Source: Ruminococcus flavefaciens (GTDB lineage: Bacteria; Bacillota; Clostridia; Oscillospirales; Ruminococcaceae). Taken from it: a stretch of DNA of 64,000 bases. Position numbers and translations under genes: made by a program. The notes under the pieces are model-generated. The model made no database searches. It saw only the letters and a list, made by a program, of their open reading frames with translations, and was not told the origin of the DNA. The stretch is from positions 25,474 through 89,473 of the forward strand of contig JAMPIL010000007.1 of the NCBI GenBank assembly GCA_023662725.1, in the 5' to 3' direction. This document shows, piece after piece, positions 54,039 through 62,115 of the stretch. Position 1 is the first letter of the stretch. Each line of letters starts with the position of its first letter.

Positions 54039-54962
54039 ATGTTTGACTGGATTGGCGACGCTATGGAATGGATTGGCGACGGAATTTCGTCGATGTGGGA
54101 CAAAACGGTGGGCTCGGCAGTCGACACCGTCACGGACAAGATATGGGATGTCATGTTCGAGTGGGTGTTCAACCTGATTTACGGCGGTATTTCGGACTTA
54201 TTCGAGTTTATCAACGCAACGACAAGCGATATTTTTGCACTTTCGTGGGTGCAGACGTTCATCACGCTGTTTCACCATCTGGCTTGGATGCTGTTTGTCT
54301 GCGGATTTATTGTGGCGGTGTTCGATACGGCAATCGCCTGTGAATCGGGGCAAAATAACATAAAAACGACCTGTCTGAACGTTCTGAAGGGCTTTTTTGC
54401 GGTGAATCTGGTGACGATAGTTCCGCAGAGGCTGTACAGCTTCTGCACGTCGCTTCAGGGGACGTTTACCCGCGATTTACTGGGAAATTTCATTGGTTCA
54501 ACGACTGATACGGTCGCAGGTTCAGCACTGAGCGTGATAGTCGCACTGGCGGAAGATATATCGCTGTTCAGCCTGTTTTTTATCGTACTTTTTGGCTATT
54601 GTACGATAAAAGTCGTATTTGCGAACATCAAAAGGGGCGGAATTTTGCTGTGTCAGATAGCGGTGGGAAGCCTGTATATGTTCGGAGTTCCGAGGGGCTA
54701 TACTGACGGATTTTTTGGCTGGTGCAGGCAGGTAATTGCAACGTGCCTGACCGCTTTTTTGCAGACCACAATCCTGTATCTCGGACTTCTGACCTACACT
54801 CAGCACGCCTTGCTGGCGGTCGGAATATGCTTGTCGGCGAACGAAGTACCGAGAATAGCACAAATGTTCGGGCTTGATACAAGTACAAAAATCAATATGA
54901 TGAGCGTGAGCCACACTGTTTCTATGGGTTCAAAGGCTGTGAAAATGATGACGAAAAAGTGA
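54039..54962 (+). CDS. VirB6/TrbL-like membrane protein
   Basis: The ATG at 54039 has GAGGAGG 8 bases upstream. The 307-residue protein begins with an amphipathic WIGDAMEWIGDGISSMWDK and has six to seven membrane segments between residues 90 and 265, ending in a short basic tail. Length, topology and position between the coupling protein and VirB3 fit the TrbL/VirB6-type inner-membrane channel component of Gram-positive type IV secretion. No catalytic motif is expected. Confidence 0.75.
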   Translation: MFDWIGDAMEWIGDGISSMWDKTVGSAVDTVTDKIWDVMFEWVFNLIYGGISDLFEFINATTSDIFALSWVQTFITLFHHLAWMLFVCGFIVAVFDTAIACESGQNNIKTTCLNVLKGFFAVNLVTIVPQRLYSFCTSLQGTFTRDLLGNFIGSTTDTVAGSALSVIVALAEDISLFSLFFIVLFGYCTIKVVFANIKRGGILLCQIAVGSLYMFGVPRGYTDGFFGWCRQVIATCLTAFLQTTILYLGLLTYTQHALLAVGICLSANEVPRIAQMFGLDTSTKINMMSVSHTVSMGSKAVKMMTKK

Positions 54963-54973
54963 GGTGACCGAGA

Positions 54974-55249
54974 GTGAAAACCTATATTTATCCCGAAAAT
55001 CTGCGGGCTACGGTCAAGCTGTGGTTCTGGAATGCGAGGGACTTTCTGATAATCTGCGGCGGAATAATTCTGTCGGTGGCGCTGCTTGCGAAGCTGTGGA
55101 CGGTAATTCCGCTGGCAGTCACGGTCTGCTACGCATTTCTGAGTCTGCGGGCGGACGACAGCTCGATTATGGACTATATCGCCAACGCTGTGAAGTTTTT
55201 CGTGACCTCACAGCAGATTTTTTTGTGGGAGGAAGGCTATGAAAAGTAG
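54974..55249 (+). CDS. PrgI/VirB3-like membrane protein
   Basis: A GTG start with GAGGTGA upstream; 91 residues. It reads MKTYIYPENLRATVKLWFWN and has two membrane spans (residues 25-45 and 49-62), then a cytoplasmic tail. This is the usual PrgI family layout, the VirB3 counterpart in Gram-positive conjugation, encoded just before VirB4. It overlaps the next gene by 11 bases. Confidence 0.85.
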   Translation: MKTYIYPENLRATVKLWFWNARDFLIICGGIILSVALLAKLWTVIPLAVTVCYAFLSLRADDSSIMDYIANAVKFFVTSQQIFLWEEGYEK

Positions 55250-55823
55250 GAAAAACAGCGTTCAGAGGCTCATCGGATTTGAATGTTTTACGAAGTATGG
55301 TGTGCGGACGGACAGGTGTGAATTTGCGTTTTTCGGCGTAGAACCGACAAATATCTCGGTGCTTTCGGCGGCGAATATCGAGACAAAAATTCATCATCTC
55401 ACAATGCTGCTGAGTATGATTCCCGACCTTGAGCTGATCGCTCTGGACAGCGCCGAGTGTTTTGACGCCAACAAATCGTATATTCGTAAAAGACTTAACA
55501 AAGAAAATAACGAATCCGTCCGCCGATTATTGCAGGCGGATTTTGATTTTTTGGACGAAATACAGACGGAAATGTCGTCGGCAAGGCAGTTTGTGTTCTG
55601 CGTGAGATTCCGCAGGGAGAACGATGAGCAGATTTTCAAGTCCGTGAACCGAATTGAAAAATTCATCGCCGAGTACGGATTTATTGTTAAAAGAATGACA
55701 AAATCCGACATCAAGCGTATGCTCGCTCTGTACTTCGGGACGAGTATTTCAGGCGACGAAATCCCCGATATTGAGGGCGAAAACGAGTTTGTTTCGGAGG
55801 TTGAATCAGATGAAAATGAATAA
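55239..55823 (+). CDS. conserved transfer protein between VirB3 and VirB4
   Basis: GGAGGAAGG precedes the ATG. The 194-residue protein has an N-terminal part (RLIGFECFTKYGVRTDRCEF, FFGVEPTNISVLS) resembling the N-terminal lobe of VirB4-like ATPases. It ends with helices and an acidic tail. Lacking any Walker motif, it may be a split-off N-terminal domain of VirB4 or a partner of it. The 3' end overlaps the VirB4 start by 14 bases. Confidence 0.7.
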   Translation: MKSRKNSVQRLIGFECFTKYGVRTDRCEFAFFGVEPTNISVLSAANIETKIHHLTMLLSMIPDLELIALDSAECFDANKSYIRKRLNKENNESVRRLLQADFDFLDEIQTEMSSARQFVFCVRFRRENDEQIFKSVNRIEKFIAEYGFIVKRMTKSDIKRMLALYFGTSISGDEIPDIEGENEFVSEVESDENE

Positions 55824-57645
55824 ACAAAAGAGAAAAAAGCTGTCCGCGGAACAGCTGGAAATCGGCGAAATCAAGGGATTTTTTGACCGTATCGTGCCGG
55901 GAATCATCAGATTTTACACTGACCACTACGTCTGCGGAAATTTTTACAAGTCGGTCTGGGCGGTTACGGAGTACCCTCCGACCACCGAAGAAACTGCTAT
56001 TTTAGCGCATCTTGCGGACAAAAACGGCGTAACACTGCGGATTTACAACCGTCTTGTGACCTCTCAGGAACAGCGGAAAATCGTACAGCAGGCAATGCGG
56101 AAGAACCATATGATGACCACCGCCAACGACGTGAACGAGAGCATCAGGGCGCAGGACAACATCAATGACGTTGTGGAACTGTTGTCGGAACTCCGCAGAA
56201 ACAAGGAAAATCTGCTCCACACTGCTGTTTTTATCGAACTGAAGGCGATTTCCGAGGACAAGCTCCGTGAAATTCAGGCGGACGTAACTATGGAGCTGAC
56301 TCGCTCAAAAATCAGCATTGACAGGCTGATTTTACGCCAAAAAGAGGGCTTTTTGTCCGTGCTTCCGACGGGAAATAATATGTTCGGAAATCAGTTTGAG
56401 CGGGTGCTTCCCGCATCGAGTGCGGCGAACCTGTATCCGCTGAATTACAGCGGAAAAACCGATGAAAACGGCTTCTATATCGGTCGTGACAAGTATGGCT
56501 CAAACGTTCTTGTGGACTTCGACAAGCGTACCGAGGACAAGACAAATTCAAATATTTTAATTCTCGGAAACAGCGGTCAGGGCAAGTCGTACCTGATGAA
56601 ACTGCTGCTTTGCAATCAGCGTGAGGCGGGCAAAAGTGTGCTTGTTTTGGACCCCGAACACGAGTACGAAGAGCTGTGCGAAAATCTCGGCGGCACCTAT
56701 ATCGACATGATGTCGGGCGAATTTATGATAAATCCGCTTGAACCAAAAGAGTGGTCTGACGGCGAAAAATCCACGGATGACAGTCCCGAAACGTTCAGAA
56801 AAGTGACCCGTTTAAGTCAGCATATCAGCTATTTAAAGGACTTTTTCAGGGCTTACAAGGACTTCACGGACGGCGAAATTGACACCATCGAAATCATGCT
56901 GATGAAGCTGTACGCACGTTTCGGAATCGATGATTTCACGGATTTCAGTACGCTGAAACCTGCCGATTATCCGACCATCGAGGACTTGTACAGTCTCGTG
57001 GAAAAGGAGTTCATGGCGTTTGACAGTGCGAAAAAGCACCTGTATACCGAGGAAATCTTGCAGAATATCTGTCTCGGACTGCACTCGATGTGCAAAGGTG
57101 CGGAGTCGAAATATTTCAACGGACACACCAATATCCGTGACGGTGAATTCATTTGTTTCGGCGTGAAAGGTCTTATGGACACCAACAAAAGGCTCAAGGA
57201 TACGCTGCTTTTCAACATTTTATCGTATATGTCAAATCAGCTTCTAGGGCGTGGAAACACGGTTGCAGCCATAGATGAACTGTATTTATTTTTAACAAAT
57301 ATGACCGCAATCGAATATATCCGCAACGGAATGAAGCGTGTGCGAAAAAAAGAATCGTCGTTTGTTCTGGCAAGTCAGAACATCGAGGACTTCCTTTTGT
57401 CCGAAATAAAGGAGTTTACCAAGCCTTTGTTCTCAATTCCGAGCCACCATTTTCTGTTCAATCCCGGCAATATTTCGCCTGTGGATTTTATGGACACGCT
57501 TCAGGTTGAGCATTCGGAATACTGCCTGATTCAGTACCCGGAACGTGGAATCTGCCTGTACCGCTGCGGAAATGAACGCTATCTGTTGCAGGTCATTGCT
57601 CCGTCTTACAAGGAAAAACTGTTCGGAAAGGCAGGCGGAAGATAA
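55810..57645 (+). CDS. VirB4-type conjugation ATPase
   Basis: I take the ATG at 55810 (CGGAGG upstream). The 611-residue protein has an N-terminal docking part and an ATPase lobe with Walker A LGNSGQGKSYL near residue 254, VLVLDPEHEYEELC, Walker B VAAIDELYLFL near residue 486 and VLASQNIEDFL. It energises assembly of the conjugation channel. It is the last gene of the core transfer block before a cargo gene with its own promoter. Confidence 0.95.
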   Translation: MKMNKQKRKKLSAEQLEIGEIKGFFDRIVPGIIRFYTDHYVCGNFYKSVWAVTEYPPTTEETAILAHLADKNGVTLRIYNRLVTSQEQRKIVQQAMRKNHMMTTANDVNESIRAQDNINDVVELLSELRRNKENLLHTAVFIELKAISEDKLREIQADVTMELTRSKISIDRLILRQKEGFLSVLPTGNNMFGNQFERVLPASSAANLYPLNYSGKTDENGFYIGRDKYGSNVLVDFDKRTEDKTNSNILILGNSGQGKSYLMKLLLCNQREAGKSVLVLDPEHEYEELCENLGGTYIDMMSGEFMINPLEPKEWSDGEKSTDDSPETFRKVTRLSQHISYLKDFFRAYKDFTDGEIDTIEIMLMKLYARFGIDDFTDFSTLKPADYPTIEDLYSLVEKEFMAFDSAKKHLYTEEILQNICLGLHSMCKGAESKYFNGHTNIRDGEFICFGVKGLMDTNKRLKDTLLFNILSYMSNQLLGRGNTVAAIDELYLFLTNMTAIEYIRNGMKRVRKKESSFVLASQNIEDFLLSEIKEFTKPLFSIPSHHFLFNPGNISPVDFMDTLQVEHSEYCLIQYPERGICLYRCGNERYLLQVIAPSYKEKLFGKAGGR

Positions 57646-57651
57646 AAAACA

Positions 57652-57681
57652 CTTGATTTTCGATCAAGAAAATGGTATAAT
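57652..57681 (+). promoter_or_regulatory. promoter with palindromic operator before the HipA-like gene
   Basis: TTGATT (57653) and TATAAT (57676) are 17 bases apart. CTTGAT and ATCAAG form a 6-bp inverted repeat with a 5-base spacer, overlapping the -35, suitable for a dimeric repressor. The gene therefore seems independently and negatively controlled inside the transfer region. Confidence 0.7.
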
Positions 57682-57714
57682 AATTTAAAATATATGGAGT
57701 AAGCGGGTGAAAGT

Positions 57715-58914
57715 TTGAAATACATTCTTATGCACAAAAACATTTCCGTGGCAGAAATTGAGATAGATGATGCGGTGGGAGTTATCACGGAAATCAGCGA
57801 TATAATGCGAAAAGAACATCTTCCGATTGGTGTTCTTCATTCGCTCAGGCACAAGGAAATCGTTGACCGTGCGGCATTGAATCACTGGTGGAGAGGACGT
57901 TCGATTCCTGCAAGCCGTATGGGAATTGCCGATGTGCTTGATTCTCTCGGACTGTATGAAACGGGTGAACTTCTGACAAAATGCTTCGGACTGAGTCTGT
58001 CGGACCACTACTGGATAAAGCCTGTTGAAAGTGCGCTGACATGGGAAAAAGTGAACTTTTTTGACAATGATTTTTCGGACGATATCGGCGATGTGCTTCT
58101 GGGAACGAGTCGAAAAACTTCTGATTTTGATTTCCTTTCTCCCGATAATACATCAGACGGAAATCTGAAAAAGCGTTGGAAGATAATAAACGGAAAGCGG
58201 TGTCTGCTGAAATCGGGTTCAGAACCGTTCAGACAGCAGCCTTTTAATGAGGTCATAGCTTCAAAAATAATGGAAAGACTTGGAATAAATCATGTTCCTT
58301 ATGATATTTTTTGGAATGAAAACGAGCCTTTCAGCGTGTGCGAGGATTTTGTGATGAGAGATACGGAGCTTATCAGTGCATACCGGATACTTCAGATTCG
58401 TCCGAAGGAAAATCACGAAAACGAGTACCTTCATTATGTGAATATCTGCCGAGAAATCGGGATAAATGACATTGTTCAGGCTCTTGACGCAATGATAATT
58501 ACCGATTATCTGATAGCAAACGAGGACAGGCATTTCAATAATTTTGGGCTGCTCAGGAACGCTGATACGCTCGAATGGATAGGTGCGGCGCCGGTTTTTG
58601 ACAGCGGAACTTCCCTGTGGTACAACGTTACGGAAAAAAATATTCCGTATACAGATGTGAAGTGCAAGCCGTTCAAAAAAACTCACGGCGAGCAGTTAAG
58701 GCTTGTTTCGGATTTTAAAAGGTTCGATTTTTCAAGACTTGACGGCATTGAAGATGAGATAAAAGAGATAATGACAGCCGAAAATTCGGGGAATTTCATT
58801 GAAGAAAGCAGGGCTGAAGTAATAGCGGATTTTGTCAGAAAGCGAATCGACCACATTCAGAATATTGCTCTTGCGGAGGATATTTCAGAGGAATATGAAA
58901 TGAAAATTGAATGA
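57715..58914 (+). CDS. HipA-like protein kinase (cargo)
   Basis: A TTG start lies about 8 bases after GGGTGAAAG; 399 residues. The C-terminal half has the HipA/PI3K-like kinase elements: DYLIANEDRHFNNFGLL near residue 268 (catalytic Asp, Asn) and PVFDSGTSLW near residue 295 (metal-binding Asp). RCLLKSGSEPFRQQPFNEVI near residue 165 gives the nucleotide-binding Lys and Glu. The N-terminal 100 residues (LRHKEIVDRAALNHWWRGRS) replace the usual HipA N-domain. HipA kinases stop growth by phosphorylating translation factors and normally need HipB; no HipB gene is visible. It may serve as stabilisation or defence cargo. Confidence 0.8.
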   Translation: MKYILMHKNISVAEIEIDDAVGVITEISDIMRKEHLPIGVLHSLRHKEIVDRAALNHWWRGRSIPASRMGIADVLDSLGLYETGELLTKCFGLSLSDHYWIKPVESALTWEKVNFFDNDFSDDIGDVLLGTSRKTSDFDFLSPDNTSDGNLKKRWKIINGKRCLLKSGSEPFRQQPFNEVIASKIMERLGINHVPYDIFWNENEPFSVCEDFVMRDTELISAYRILQIRPKENHENEYLHYVNICREIGINDIVQALDAMIITDYLIANEDRHFNNFGLLRNADTLEWIGAAPVFDSGTSLWYNVTEKNIPYTDVKCKPFKKTHGEQLRLVSDFKRFDFSRLDGIEDEIKEIMTAENSGNFIEESRAEVIADFVRKRIDHIQNIALAEDISEEYEMKIE

Positions 58915-58924
58915 AATAATCTTG

Positions 58925-58956
58925 AGAGTCGCAGTAAAATGCGGCTCTTTTTTTAT
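58925..58956 (+). terminator. intrinsic terminator after the HipA-like gene
   Basis: AGAGTCGCA pairs with TGCGGCTCT (one G-T pair) around a short loop and runs into eight T residues. Confidence 0.85.
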
Positions 58957-58973
58957 GGAAGAAAGGTGATGAA

Positions 58974-59972
58974 ATGGCAGAAGCGATAGCCGCTGCCGCA
59001 AAGGTACTGCTGAAAAAACTTGCGGTTGATACCGCACTTGACAAGGAAAAGCGGAATAAATTTCTGCTTATAATCGGCAGCATAGCTGTGGGATTACTTT
59101 TTCTGCTGTTTGCACCGATAGCTGTTCTTTCGAGTATGGGAGAGATTGAAAGTCCCGATATATCGGTGAATTTTGATGAAAATGATTTCTTTGAAAATCT
59201 GGACAGTCAGCAGCAGGAAAAACTTTTGAAGATGGAATCAGACGGTCAGAAAATCGCCGATTCAATGTCTGCAATCAGACTTCAGGAGCAGACTATCAAG
59301 GCACAGCTGATATATTTTTCGTACTTTGAAAGCGGTCAGATTGTTGATTTTTCGGGCTATGCGGAGATATTCAGGAATCAAAATGATGAAGCTCTGATTT
59401 CAGATATCAACAATTTTTACGGACTTGAAATCAGCTATGATGACTTTATGCGGAGCTATGTAATGGTGATGAACGCTACAATAAATGAATATATGTTCAC
59501 GGATTCAGGCATGAAAAATTGTTCTGATTTGGCGGCTTGGGCAAGGAATGCTTACGTTTTAGGCTGGGGATTTCAGGAGAATTGTTACGGTGAAATGGAC
59601 AAAAATCTGCGGTATCGTTGTGCGGATAATGTCGGTCTAGTTATGGGCTATCTGAGGTATAATCCGTCCGAAAAAGCCTTTAATACGGACATCGACACGC
59701 TGATTTATAGCGAAATCGGCGGACTTGATACAATGCCTGATATCGCAGGAATCGGACTTTTCGACGGAAATAATTTCGGAATTTATGTCGGCGACGGCGA
59801 AGCAGTTTTTGCATCTTACGATGCTGGAAAGGTCGTAAAATCGCCTGTTTCAGAAGGAAACTGGATTAGCTGGTGTACCTTTGAGGGCGTGGAATATCCG
59901 CAGGAAGTTGCTGATAAAATCAACGAAATTCAGAATCCGACGGAAGAAAATACAGAAGAAAAAGAGGAGTGA
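58974..59972 (+). CDS. membrane-anchored NlpC/P60-like transfer protein
   Basis: GAAAGGTGATG precedes the ATG; 332 residues. One N-terminal membrane span (residues 30-55) anchors an extracellular domain. It contains a lytic-transglycosylase-poor spacer and then an NlpC-like segment NCSDLAAWARNAYVLGWG (Cys near residue 182) and NNFGIYVGDGEAVFAS near residue 265. The family His in this last motif is replaced by Asn, so hydrolysis may be lost. In conjugation modules such proteins (VirB1-like, CwlT-type) open the wall; here a structural role is possible. Confidence 0.65.
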   Translation: MAEAIAAAAKVLLKKLAVDTALDKEKRNKFLLIIGSIAVGLLFLLFAPIAVLSSMGEIESPDISVNFDENDFFENLDSQQQEKLLKMESDGQKIADSMSAIRLQEQTIKAQLIYFSYFESGQIVDFSGYAEIFRNQNDEALISDINNFYGLEISYDDFMRSYVMVMNATINEYMFTDSGMKNCSDLAAWARNAYVLGWGFQENCYGEMDKNLRYRCADNVGLVMGYLRYNPSEKAFNTDIDTLIYSEIGGLDTMPDIAGIGLFDGNNFGIYVGDGEAVFASYDAGKVVKSPVSEGNWISWCTFEGVEYPQEVADKINEIQNPTEENTEEKEE

Positions 59973-59978
59973 TTTTTT

Positions 59979-61121
59979 ATGAAAATTAATCTGAAAAACG
60001 GCGAATCTACGTCGTTTACAAAGGATTTTCCTATGAATATTCTTGAAATTCAAGACACGCTTGACAGGCTTGGGCAGGACAGTTCCGCTGTGAATTTCAG
60101 GATTTCCGAGTACGAAAATATGTATTTGCCGAAGAGTATTTGCAGGGATTTTTCGGCGGATATTTACAGGCTGAATCTTTTCGTAAACCGCTATGAAGGG
60201 CTTGGTTACGCTGAAAAGGCGGTTTTTAAAAGTCTTGTGGAACGAAATCCTGCCTGTGAAATTGATGATATGATTCTTATGACTTACGGTTTGGAATCCG
60301 TTCCCGTGTGGCAGTGCGACGACATTGACGAACTCGGTGAAACCGTCATAACCGGCAGAATGATTGACGAAATCAGTGATTTTGACGATGAAAAGCTCGA
60401 AATATTGAGCAGAACTATGGTCGGGGCTGTCTATCAGGAAAGAAACGGCGGTGCGATTATTGACGGCTATTATTGTGAACTTTCGGCTTATGAAAAGCCC
60501 GAAATAAATATTGAATTCGGCAGACCTGAAAACTGTTTTTTCCGTCTGCTGATTGCTACGGTAAAGAAGAACGGTGTGCCGGATTATAGCTCTGCACAGT
60601 GGATTTCACTGCCTCTTGATGAGGAAAATCAGAACATTAATTTAAAAAAAATGACCTGTGTGAAAAGCGAATCTTCGCTTCCGAATCTGTTAGAAAATCA
60701 GTTTCAGACAAAAAATATTGGTGAGCTGAATGAACTTGCAAAGTCACTTTCGGAGCTTTCTTACGATGATTTTGTGAAGCTGAAAGCGGTTATGGAACGG
60801 GAAAATATTCATGACATTGCCGAAACCCTTGACTTTATCGGCAGGCTTTCAGAATATCAGTTTGACAGGAATATTGCGGATTCAGGTGAGTTCGGAAAGG
60901 CGTATCTGCTGAAAAATCTGCCTGCGGATTTTGATTCCGCAATACTTGAAAATACGGATTTATGCGATTTCGGTGAAAAGATTCTGGCACAGAAAAACGG
61001 CGTAATTACTTCTTACGGAGCGGTTTCGGGCAGAGGTCAGGAGCTTTATTCCACGCTGACTGTTCAGCCGGAACAGGAGTTTGATGAAGATGAAAATTGT
61101 GGAATGGGGATGAGTTTATGA
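59979..61121 (+). CDS. conserved ICE accessory protein, possibly antirestriction-like
   Basis: The ATG lies 6 bases after the preceding stop, overlapping its site. The 380-residue soluble acidic protein has segments FPMNILEIQDTLDRLGQDSS, RDFSADIYRLNLFVNRYEG and FGKAYLLKNLPADFDSA. These resemble a large family of clostridial ICE proteins sometimes grouped with antirestriction (ArdA-like) proteins, but I see no diagnostic motif. It ends DEDENCGMGMSL, another member of the recurrent tail set, and its final bases encode the ribosome site of the following overlapping gene. Confidence 0.5.
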   Translation: MKINLKNGESTSFTKDFPMNILEIQDTLDRLGQDSSAVNFRISEYENMYLPKSICRDFSADIYRLNLFVNRYEGLGYAEKAVFKSLVERNPACEIDDMILMTYGLESVPVWQCDDIDELGETVITGRMIDEISDFDDEKLEILSRTMVGAVYQERNGGAIIDGYYCELSAYEKPEINIEFGRPENCFFRLLIATVKKNGVPDYSSAQWISLPLDEENQNINLKKMTCVKSESSLPNLLENQFQTKNIGELNELAKSLSELSYDDFVKLKAVMERENIHDIAETLDFIGRLSEYQFDRNIADSGEFGKAYLLKNLPADFDSAILENTDLCDFGEKILAQKNGVITSYGAVSGRGQELYSTLTVQPEQEFDEDENCGMGMSL

Positions 61122-61357
61122 AGAAAAATGTCAGCATTGCAGTAAGCGGTGAAAAGCTGTCGGCGCTGGAAATGTACCTTGTGCAGAAGAATACGACGCT
61201 TGCTGCAGAACTCGAAAAATTCACGGAACAGCTCTATATGAAGCACGTTCCGCAGAATGTCAGGGATTACATCGACCTGATGTCGTCGCAGAAATCCGAC
61301 AGAAAGGAAAACCGCCGCACGAAGTCTGAAATTTCAGTTTCTGAGTCAGACGTATAA
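61118..61357 (+). CDS. DUF6103-like small protein
   Basis: The ATG at 61118 overlaps the preceding stop with TGGGGATG upstream; 79 residues. It opens MKKNVSIAVSGEKLSALEMY and continues LVQKNTTLAAELEKFTEQLY with VPQNVRDYID, matching the DUF6103 pattern common just upstream of relaxosome genes. The ribbon-helix-helix-like opening suggests DNA contact near the transfer origin. It is the last gene before the noncoding oriT-like region. Confidence 0.75.
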   Translation: MKKNVSIAVSGEKLSALEMYLVQKNTTLAAELEKFTEQLYMKHVPQNVRDYIDLMSSQKSDRKENRRTKSEISVSESDV

Positions 61358-61706
61358 CCCCGTCATTCGCCCCACGATGCCACGTGTGGCGTTTTAGCGA
61401 GCGAGGTCGGGAAAGTATACCTCCTGAGAGTATCGGGCGGAATTTGAGCCGTTTTCGGACGGGTCTGAAAGTAATGATTCTGCCCGATTCTGAGGGGAAA
61501 TCGTAATTTTTTTGGTTTGCAAGTTAAAGTATTGGGGTTGTAACCCCGATACAGTTACAGCGGACGGCAAAGCCGACCGCAATTTTACGCTATTTGTGCG
61601 GTTTTCAGAAAAGGGGTTGTAAAATCGGACTTTTGAAAATTTCGGAGTTGTAATCGCAGAAAACAACGTAAATACGGCATTTCTTAAGGAGTTGAAGTAA
61701 AAAAAT
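61358..61706. other. oriT-like noncoding region
   Basis: About 350 gene-free bases directly before the relaxase operon hold several inverted repeats: GCCACGTGTGGC (61379-61390), GTATTGGGGTT/AACCCCGATAC (61529-61552) and GCGGACGGC/GCCGACCGC (61560-61580, one mismatch). Nearby are T- and G-rich tracts. The position and stem-loops are those expected of a transfer origin; the nick site cannot be named from sequence alone. Confidence 0.6.
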
Positions 61707-62111
61707 ATGAGTTTTCAGAACAAGATGAAATTTCCGCTGTGGGCATATCCCGAAACGCTTAAAGATGTGGAAGTTCATTACAAAAATGACAACTGCAAAT
61801 CGCAGAGCGAGTTTATTGAAAAAGCAATAAAATTTTATGTCGGTTATCTCGATGAAGAAAAAAGTGTAAACTATATTTCGCCGATGATAACTGAAACGGT
61901 CAAAGCAGAAATTAAAGGCACAGAACAGCGGATTGCCAGGCTGATTTTTAAAGTTGCGGTCGAACTCGGAAAGTTGTCGCATATGACTGCGGCGATGAAT
62001 GATATTGACGATGAAACGCTGAAAAATCTTCATTCGATGTGTGTTAATGAGGTCCGAAAAATTAATGGAATTATTGATTATGAGGATGCTGTGGAGTATC
62101 AGAAAGAGTGA
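61707..62111 (+). CDS. ribbon-helix-helix relaxosome accessory protein
   Basis: AAGGAG lies about 14 bases before the ATG. The 134-residue protein has FPLWAYPETLKDVEVHYKND and SQSEFIEKAIKFYVGYLDEE, a ribbon-helix-helix pattern, followed by long helices (RIARLIFKVAVELGKLSHMT). It is encoded 4 bases before the relaxase, next to the oriT-like region, as MobC-type accessory proteins are. It probably binds oriT and aids nicking. Confidence 0.75.
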   Translation: MSFQNKMKFPLWAYPETLKDVEVHYKNDNCKSQSEFIEKAIKFYVGYLDEEKSVNYISPMITETVKAEIKGTEQRIARLIFKVAVELGKLSHMTAAMNDIDDETLKNLHSMCVNEVRKINGIIDYEDAVEYQKE

Positions 62112-62115
62112 GTAA

